Notes under the pieces: generated by a model | Database searches by the model: none | Seen by the model: the letters and a program-made list of their open reading frames with translations, nothing else | Told to the model about the DNA's origin: nothing | Origin: Sipunculus nudus | Taxonomy: Eukaryota; Annelida; Sipuncula; Golfingiida; Sipunculidae | Reading direction: 5' to 3' | Length of the DNA stretch: 64,000 nucleotides | Assembly (NCBI GenBank): GCA_026874595.1 | Contig: CM049318.1 | Location: 17,964,241 to 18,028,240, forward strand | Translations under genes and position numbers: made by a program | Shown here: in pieces, positions 58,601-64,000 of the stretch | Layout: every line of letters begins with the position of its first letter | Position numbering within the stretch: the first letter of the stretch is position 1

Positions 58601-61600
58601 TATTCATATAAGTTTAGCAGTTTGATAATTTGATTTTCTTGTAGCGGCGTCTCCTCGACAACCAAAGCAGATGAAGGGCCACGGTCTACAGGTCTTATAT
58701 AACCTTTTTACCTTTATTTCTGTATTTCATTTTGGCAGCTTTCACATAATAAGATGGAACGAACGCATAGGCCGAAAAACAACGGGACCTGTTCCTGTAT
58801 TGTACTACACAGTGGCAAAATCTAGAACAAACCGTCACAAGTATGACTTACACGATTTAAATAAGTATATCGGAGACGTACAATTCGACCTCTCTATGTA
58901 TTCATCGAAATTAACGTACTATACTCACTTTAATTTGTCTAGATTGGTAACAATGTGACCCATTGGTAACCCAGTGCTGTCATTTTTACTTGGGGTTCAT
59001 AAGACGCCATAGGAAAGAAGACATCTTTGGTCGAATTTGGTATTATTATTTAAGAAAAATTTGTGTTGTCTTTGTTCAAGCAAGTGAATGGTTATTATTT
59101 TAATTATAAATTACTGAAGATCTGAAAGACTGAAAGAACCTGGATCACAAAATATTTCGTGACAGACATCCCAAATGATGATCCCCGATAAAAATCAACG
59201 CTATGTTTCATCCTACCATGTAACAGTTCAATGGGAACGTTATTGTCTTTTGTTTCTAATTATGTTTTACCTGGACAGATTTGCCTATTGCAACGTTGAG
59301 TTTCCGTGTCACGTGGGTTGCTGTTCGGACATGGTGTGACGTCACAGGGTCTGCTTCTGGATCGTTGGCCGTCTCCACATGTAACTGAACAAGAAGTCCA
59401 CTGTGCCCATCGCCCCCAGCTTCCTAAAGGTTTTAATGATAAAATATGTAAATAAATTGAAACGATGCCATCGAATTTATGAGAAGTCTGTACTAACAAT
59501 TAACCTACTTAACAGTTAAAGCATCGTGTTCCAGTTAAAACAAGCCACAGTGCTTAACCATGTTCGCTTAATTCTGTAAATTCTTTTTTTTATATCTGCA
59601 ATACTAAAGATGTACTTTATTATATGACAGATAAAATTCGTTAGAAAAACATTTTATATTCATTGTTGAAGTCAATGGCGTCGTTTCTGTAATGATCCAC
59701 ATTTGAACTAAGAATTGATTAGCTGATTATAAAGGTTCTAATCCACATTTATACCATAAAAAGCCATAATCTAGCATCTTTACCGAAAGCCTTTTGGTAA
59801 GTAAGAGAGTTATTGATATTCCAATATTAGCATCCGAATTTCAAGAAACTCGGAGCATATTCCTACTAGGGTGAAAACGGCATGGTTTGCGACATGAAAG
59901 TATACGAATCTGTGAAAACAATTGGGCGGCAATGTGCCGTGTTTCGGCAACGATTTTGCTTTTTTTTCTAGCCATTCCATCTCATTCCAAATTACTTTAT
60001 ACAGTGAAGTTTCCAATAAATTATTAATTCCAATCATTATTCTGAATTCAGCATCTCTTTTCAATATATGAATACAGAAATTGAAGCTCAATTCAAACAT
60101 GAGTCGAATCATATCCATCAATCCACACATAATGTAATGTTCCAAAGGGTAGTTCAAGTACCAGTTTCTGGAAAGCTTAACACATTGCTGTCATCATACT
60201 CTCGAAGCAGGCTTGCCTTTAAAATCAGACACGGATAGATGATTTGTATTATGGGGTAAATATCGAAAGTGAAGTTAATATCTCCAAAGATAATATCGAT
60301 AATATCAGGTTTTGAAATCAATCTTAGTTACATCTATTCTAAAAGAGTGCATATGAAAAAGTAACATTCCCTTTTTTTAAGCCAGACTTGTCTTAGTTTA
60401 AATGTTTCCTATATTTCCAACTTCCCTGAGTGATATACAGAGCTTCCTACATAATTACCCCCGATAATATATCCTGTGACAGTTTAATTTGAACGTAATT
60501 ATCTATGTTTTCTGCTGTGTTAGCGGAAGAGTCCTTTATGTGGGTAAGGCCATTGACCTGTACAGGCTGGCCTGGTGCATGGCTGAGTTTCCATGTCATT
60601 TGGGTTACTGTTCGGACAGGGCGTGAGGTCACAAGGTCTAATTCTGATCCGTGTGCCGTCCCCACATGTGACTGAACAGGAAGTCCACTGTGCCCATTGT
60701 CCCCAGCTTCCTGAAGCTTTAATGGTAAAATATGAAAATGAATGTAATTTAAACAGTGCTATTTAATTTTTGAGCTTTTATTAACCCTCCTGAAATCTTC
60801 CCTAATATCTGTAGTTCTATCATTCTAAATTTTTTATATGAAAAGTCAGGTGCTAAAAATACTGAGTATTACATTCCTTGTGGAAATTATTGCGTCATTA
60901 CTGCCATGTTTCACATTTGAAAGGAACAACTAAGAGTTGGTTACCTGATTATACAAGATCAACAAAGATACTATAAAAGATTTAATATACCATCTTTACC
61001 GAACGTGTTTTCATTATTTTTTTGCGAGAAGAAGGGGTATACCAGGATTACGGGAGTTAAAGGTATTAAATTAATTTAACATTTGAATTAAATCCTGGGG
61101 AAGTAAGTGAAGGGCTGGTCTTTCAACATATTTCATTGTCTTTTACTTGCAGTATCACATATCCAATAAAAAAAAGCATTTACTGCGACATGGTCCAGCA
61201 TTACAAGTTTGTGTTTCGTTCCTTGTGCCCCGGCAGTTTGTCGTGTTGCAATATCTAGACCGCAGCCTAAATCCAGTTCCACATGTGACACTGCATGGTC
61301 CGTAACTGCTCCACAATGTCCAAACATCTGTGAGAAACCCATAAGGTAAATAGAAAGGAAAATATTTTATATATACTATATATGATAGAAGTGCAGGTCC
61401 ACATTACTTATCTGGTCCGGACCGGACCTAGCGTCATATCGACCATCTGGCATTACGCCAGAGTGTCATTATATCAAAGTCTGAGGATCGCATTGAAAGG
61501 GCTTATGAAGATGCAAATATTTTTGTCATTTCTGATAACGCTTCATGGTCTAAAGGTACACTGTCAATCAACATAAACCAAACTAATCGTTAGCATTTTT

Positions 61601-63053
61601 GTGTACTTTCTAATAATACCTAACATGAGCGAGAAAAGTTCCGTTTAAACCTAGCACATTGATAAACATCTCAGCATGTTTGTTGAATTTATGACCGCAT
61701 GAACAGAAGCATGGCTCGCACGGGTTACAGGAGGCAGGCCCCTTGCAGGTGATACAGGAAATGACCCGTGTCCTTGGAGACGGTGTATCAGTTCGGGTTG
61801 TGAGCTGACATGTATACTTTTTTATAAATTCATCATTATTAGCATATTAGTGAGATTATGGGCCGTTTACCACAAGACTACTGCAATACATTCCTCGATT
61901 TCACTAGTATCACGATCTGACTAGGCTTACCAGCCCAATTATTCGATTGCCTACTGAGTCGGGTTGGCGAGATTAGACCGGACCGCTCATCCTTGGACTG
62001 GACGGGTCCGAACCTTTTCGGACCACCCCTTTTAATTTAATTTAATTGTTTGTGCTATGTAAATATGAATTTGTGTTATTAGAGAAGTTTCAACTGATAA
62101 TCTAACCCTTTACGAAAATGTATTTGTGTTTTAAAGTTAGTTTCTCAACCCTTTACCACAATAAATGTACTAAAACATCATTTTGTTTCAACCCGTCAGC
62201 TTGAACGTTCCCCAGTAAAATGTTTTAAGAAATTAAAACACAAAAACATGTGTAAGCTATTTTAGTGTGTATAGATATTGATCAGGAGAAACACAGGACT
62301 GAGAGTAAAACGGGAAGAATATATAGGGTCTTGAATTCATTTATTGTTTCATAATTTATTAAAACTTACTTTACATTTACATTGAATATATAGTATACAT
62401 TTTATTATTTGCAGTAAAAATTGCAGTTGGACATAATTACTTATGGGTGGTATTTTTTCACATTCTGGTTTTACTATTATTTCAAAAAATGGACGAAACC
62501 GCTTTGACCGGTCCACCCTTAGTGCGGGACCGCCAATTGCTGGACCGGTCCCCACCTCTTATATTACGTAAAATTAATTATTTCCTGAACTTCTTTCGTT
62601 GTGTTTATTATCTATTTTTACATCGTTAATCCTTATTCGTTATATACATCAGTATACCTTTCCGTGAAATGGCCAAAATTCGTTTTAATGAAATGATTAA
62701 ATGCTTCCACAAATAATATGACATAAAAATACATCAATGGAAGACATTCAAAGTCTAGTTTACCATCCTATTGTTTTAGTTGAGGTCACTTGTGGACACG
62801 TTATGCTGTTTTTCTTGTGATATTTATTTATGCTTATGTGGGTTTTATAAATTACAGATGGAGACCAAGCTGGAAACAAACGTAGCTGATTTTATAAAAC
62901 AGACTTCACCTGGACATGGTAAGTTGTTGCATGACTGAGTGTCTATAGTGTCCCCTCGGCAATTGTCAGTCTGACACCTCCGTGTCCGCCTTCTCACGCC
63001 AGGCCCACATGAGGGTTCACACACACCAAAACTGCTCCAGTCTCCCCAGACAC
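44948..63053 (-). CDS. Multi-TSP1-repeat extracellular protein, 3' part, 13 exons
   Basis: The join (complement) is 62910-63053, 61184-61327, 60558-60710, 59271-59423, 53080-53229, 52771-52923, 51982-52131, 51533-51691, 47797-47946, 47352-47498, 46573-46725, 45952-46104 and 44948-45084. Each exon encodes one TSP1 repeat with six cysteines, a WxxW-type tryptophan ladder and a C-x2-[ST]-C-G core in most. All boundaries are phase 1, so any exon can be lost or duplicated without breaking the frame. About 648 residues lie here; the 5' end is outside. Known features of the fold: WxxW is the C-mannosylation motif and CSVTCG the O-fucosylation motif, so a secreted or surface protein is expected. No membrane segment follows the last repeat. 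It could be a hemicentin/coadhesin/SCO-spondin-like protein; the missing N-terminus would decide. Confidence 0.9.
45952..46104 (-). CDS. TSP1 repeat 12 exon
   Basis: Acceptor TCTTTACAG, donor GTATTT. Begins VWSEWSTWSHCIPACGVGSR; the position before the second cysteine is Ala rather than Ser/Thr, so the O-fucose motif is lost here. 51 codons, phase 1-1. Confidence 0.92.
46573..46725 (-). CDS. TSP1 repeat 11 exon
   Basis: Acceptor GCTAACAG, donor GTAGGT. Core WNAWSAWSRCSVTCGYG with six cysteines, ending ECPG. 51 codons, phase 1-1. Confidence 0.93.
46726..47351 (-). other. TSP1 gene intron (repeats 10-11)
   Basis: AT-rich intron with no recognised element. Confidence 0.7.
47352..47498 (-). CDS. 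TSP1 repeat 10 exon
   Basis: Acceptor CCCTGTCAG, donor GTGAAA. Core WIAWARWTCTVTCGSGWE and six cysteines, ending GCGG. 49 codons, phase 1-1. Confidence 0.93.
47797..47946 (-). CDS. TSP1 repeat 9 exon
   Basis: Acceptor TCTCCTCAG, donor GTAAAA. Core SWDNWSTWQCSVTCGLG, six cysteines, ending APCPG. 50 codons, phase 1-1. Not an open frame from an ATG, so it was found by translating between splice sites. Confidence 0.9.
47947..51532 (-). other. TSP1 gene intron (repeats 8-9)
   Basis: Holds a LINE reverse-transcriptase fragment on the opposite strand (48,720-49,300), a 19-base C run (49,931-49,949) and, at 50,090-50,660, a dispersed repeat with GGTCAAGGTCAC and GAAGGTCATGACC. No further TSP1 exon was found. 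Confidence 0.6.
48720..49300 (+). pseudogene. Non-LTR retrotransposon reverse-transcriptase fragment (palm region)
   Basis: The translation contains IGLNNLHRKSQSAY, then a DHSEAFGTLDDFMM stretch equivalent to the catalytic LDLSAAFDTxDH block, then KSYLS and a GV motif that leads into a QLLFCLFSTL stretch after a frameshift. This is the order in Jockey/CR1/L2-type reverse transcriptases. An upstream NPFSNLTFL matches the RPISNL block. Stops, frame changes and loss of the first catalytic Asp (Met-Pro-Asp-His-Ser) show it is dead. It lies antisense inside the TSP1 gene. Confidence 0.75.
51533..51691 (-). CDS. TSP1 repeat 8 exon
   Basis: Acceptor AAATTAAG (weak pyrimidine tract), donor GTAACA. 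Starts GGSGGGTWGEWTGWICAVTC, with a Gly-rich lead before the domain; six cysteines, ending QACTG. 53 codons, the longest, phase 1-1. Confidence 0.85.
51982..52131 (-). CDS. TSP1 repeat 7 exon
   Basis: Acceptor GAAGTAG (an AG three bases earlier would add one residue and keep phase), donor GTATGT. Core DDEWGAWTRCSATCGVG, six cysteines, ending VPCG. 50 codons, phase 1-1. The first tryptophan of the ladder is missing. Confidence 0.85.
52132..52770 (-). other. TSP1 gene intron (repeats 6-7) with duplicated AT microsatellite
   Basis: About 52,422-52,553 and 52,554-52,680 are tandem copies: each starts TTGTACACCTTAAGAAGTTT, continues CTACGTGAAACA and GCGACATATATA, runs into a long (TA)n and ends ATAATTTCTAATT. 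Confidence 0.9.
52771..52923 (-). CDS. TSP1 repeat 6 exon
   Basis: Acceptor CTTCTCCAG, donor GTAGAA. Core NWNAWSEYGNCDVTCGTGSR, six cysteines, ending GLCPG. 51 codons, phase 1-1. Confidence 0.93.
53080..53229 (-). CDS. TSP1 repeat 5 exon
   Basis: Acceptor TTATTTCAG, donor GTATGT. Core EWTEWSQWTSCAVTCGFG, six cysteines, ending GQCP. 50 codons, phase 1-1. Confidence 0.93.
53230..55589. other. TSP1 gene intron (repeats 4-5), left part, duplicated segments
   Basis: 53,820-53,950 is a diverged copy of 59,960-60,110; on the minus strand both read a similar AEFR-x4-NN-x4-T peptide ending NEM. 54,234-54,440 and 54,598-54,910 are copies of 58,372-58,570 and 58,868-59,165. No TSP1 exon is seen here. 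Confidence 0.6.
55590..58075 (+). mobile_element. Degenerate Ty3/gypsy-type retrotransposon body with integrase before RNase H
   Basis: In order on the plus strand: a CCHC-type gag knuckle missing its last Cys (55,597-55,638); protease region (about 55,905-56,150) ending in CMNNPVYDLIIGNV; integrase zinc finger with HKG and CDICQRT (about 56,500-56,605); integrase core with ALDLLG and VGVPSEVVTDQ (56,640-56,990) and LVEKLNGTFK; integrase tail with INMLKNY (to about 57,440); then a pre-reverse-transcriptase segment (NPDLSKS), reverse-transcriptase thumb and RNase H with TVLIQEHDQ (57,700-58,070). Many stops and frameshifts; fingers and palm of reverse transcriptase are missing; no LTR was found. 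Inserted antisense in the TSP1 intron. Confidence 0.8.
58076..59270. other. TSP1 gene intron (repeats 4-5), right part
   Basis: Holds the second copies of the duplicated segments (58,372-58,570; 58,868-59,165) and a G-rich tract near 58,282-58,300. No gene. Confidence 0.6.
59271..59423 (-). CDS. TSP1 repeat 4 exon
   Basis: Acceptor AACCTTTAG, donor GTAAAA. Core SWGRWAQWTSCSVTCGDGQR, then PCDVTPCPNSNP, ending ICPG; six cysteines. 51 codons, phase 1-1. Very similar to repeat 3, including length and the PNSNP insert not seen in the other repeats. Confidence 0.94.
59424..60557 (-). other. TSP1 gene intron (repeats 3-4)
   Basis: Contains a 115-codon minus-strand open frame (59,810-60,157) whose part resembles 53,820-53,950. 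I do not recognise it and see no TSP1 cysteines. 59,580-59,750 resembles 60,830-60,960 in the next intron. Confidence 0.5.
60558..60710 (-). CDS. TSP1 repeat 3 exon
   Basis: Acceptor AGCTTCAG, donor GTCAAT. Core SWGQWAQWTSCSVTCGDGTR, then PCDLTPCPNSNP, ending ACTG; six cysteines. 51 codons, phase 1-1. Sister of repeat 4. Confidence 0.92.
60711..61183 (-). other. TSP1 gene intron (repeats 2-3)
   Basis: No coding element; part resembles the intron upstream of repeat 4, as expected from a shared duplication. Confidence 0.6.
61184..61327 (-). CDS. TSP1 repeat 2 exon
   Basis: Acceptor TTCTCACAG, donor GTAAAT. Core VWTLWSSYGPCSVTCGTGFR, six cysteines, ending AGPCR. 48 codons, phase 1-1. Confidence 0.92.
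61328..62909 (-). other. TSP1 gene intron (repeats 1-2)
   Basis: Holds a Cys-rich minus-strand open stretch (about 61,625-61,855) of unknown meaning, and GGTCCGGACCGGACC / GACCGGTCC palindromic motifs at 61,412, 61,975 and 62,507-62,550 that may mark a small foldback transposon. Confidence 0.5.
62910..63053 (-). CDS. TSP1 repeat 1 exon (first seen in window)
   Basis: Acceptor CTTTTCAG, donor GTGAAG. Core VWGDWSSFGVCEPSCGPGVR, six cysteines, ending LPCPG. 48 codons, phase 1-1, so more coding sequence must lie upstream, beyond 64,000 or in unrecognised form. Confidence 0.93.
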
Positions 63054-63158
63054 CTGAAAAGTGTTTAATATGAAACAAAAAAAATCTAAATGGTTTTACA
63101 AGGAAAAGGAGAGTAAAGTGACATTTATTAGTTGTATGATTGAGGTAACAGGTCAATG

Positions 63159-63509
63159 TAGAGCGTGGTGAAATGGCATAGATGCGGGACTTGTGATCAG
63201 GCGGTCATGGGTTCGAATCCCATTGCCTCTCACTTCTTCGTTAAGCAAGGTCTCAGCCACAACTCTGCTTATGTCTACCCAACATTACAAATATTTACCG
63301 AGGTAAGTGCAAACTACATATGGCGGGCCCTATCGACCTATAAGACGTGTGCATGAGACTTCATCGCGAGTCACTGTGAGTGAGGCGCGGCATTCCTGTT
63401 AGCCTAAAGAGCTCTGCCTGGGTTGGGGTCGACTGTGAAAATTCCACGATTCCTCGGTTGATACGCAAACTCACGATCCGGTGTACTGTCTAGGCCACGG
63501 AAAAAAAAA
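63159..63509 (+). mobile_element. tRNA-derived SINE, family 3
   Basis: The head has GAGCGTGGTGAAATGGCATA and a perfect box B GGTTCGAATCCC (63,210-63,221). A 260-bp body ends in GGCCACGG and a 9-base A run at 63,501-63,509. The T-arm pairs well, but no 7-bp acceptor stem closes, so this is a SINE and not a working tRNA. It lies in the intron upstream of TSP1 repeat 1. Confidence 0.65.
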
Positions 63510-63579
63510 TTTGAAATACGACTTTCAATAATTAATTTACAAAGAGAATTACTTTTAAGAGATGACATTTATATATAAT

Positions 63580-63669
63580 ATATATAAATATATATATATA
63601 TTTTTATTAGAATTGCCATGTCTTATTTTAAGAACGAACCAAATATTAGCGCCCCCCCCCCCGTTCCCG

Positions 63670-63758
<89 letters not shown>
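63580..63758. repeat. (AT)n microsatellites and C run
   Basis: TA-rich tracts at 63,580-63,602 and 63,672-63,758 with a short TATGTATGTAT interruption, separated by sequence with an 11-12 base C run near 63,651. Confidence 0.95.
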
Positions 63759-63759
<1 letters not shown>

Positions 63760-64000
63760 CTAAGATATGCGGGTGAAGTCTTACCGGAACCCAAGGAAAT
63801 CAAGGACGGGTGGCTCAGAATACTTCAAAATATTCCTGGACAGCACACAAACCTCTCCCGCATATCTGATCAGTTCAGTAACTACCTGAAGAGTGAGCCG
63901 GCTAGTCAGCTGTACTCGTGAAACAGTTTTGTCGTAAATGAAGTAAACTAACTGTATACGATACATTATTAATGCTCCCCTGCATAGTTGAGCACTTTCA
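63759..64000. other. Right edge of window, TSP1 gene intron or upstream
   Basis: No TSP1 exon or other coding sequence recognised in the last 240 bp. Confidence 0.5.

Noticed and set aside
63165-63240. tRNA gene with GGTTCGAATCCC
   Set aside because: T-arm is good but no closing acceptor stem, and a SINE body with poly-A follows.

Overview
This window is eukaryotic: AT-rich, with genes split by GT-AG introns, many microsatellites, SINEs, and fragments of LINE, hAT and Ty3/gypsy elements. A gene built of one TSP1 repeat per exon, tRNA-headed SINEs, and repeats carrying AGGTCA-type motifs suggest a marine invertebrate, most likely a bivalve or other mollusc. That placement is inferred from gene and repeat style, with no species marker.

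Layout. (1) 1-11,924: intergenic, with scattered repeats and a minus-strand tRNA-headed SINE near 1.4-1.65 kb. (2) 11,925-32,404, plus strand: a complete six-exon aldo-keto reductase gene. The splices keep one frame, give 278 residues, and preserve the catalytic tetrad Asp52/Tyr57/Lys82/His113. The last intron appears to use a GC donor. Intron 1 is 15.8 kb and is largely a composite of tandem and dispersed repeats (331-bp, 149-bp and 365-bp arrays and long direct duplications) that carry CTCF-like and nuclear-receptor-like motifs. (3) 32,405-44,947: intergenic, with a 2.5-kb hAT-like element bounded by a perfect 8-bp target-site duplication, two copies of one SINE family, a C-type-lectin pseudo-exon, a second copy of the 1.4-kb SINE and a strong CTCF-like site. 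(4) 44,948 to beyond 63,053, minus strand: the 3' part of a large TSP1-repeat gene. I resolve 13 exons. Each encodes one complete six-cysteine TSP1 domain and each is phase 1, including the terminal exon with its stop codon. The 5' end (signal peptide, any other domains) lies beyond the right edge. Introns hold a LINE reverse-transcriptase fragment (48.7-49.3 kb), a degenerate Ty3/gypsy element with integrase before reverse transcriptase/RNase H (55.6-58.07 kb), and tandemly duplicated segments.

The two genes converge tail to tail across 12.5 kb of repeat-rich DNA. They show no obvious functional link: one is a cytosolic NADPH-dependent reductase, the other an extracellular TSP1 protein. The most notable points are repeat-borne regulatory motifs in the reductase intron, the perfectly modular TSP1 exons with recent exon duplication, and the retroelement with copia-like domain order.
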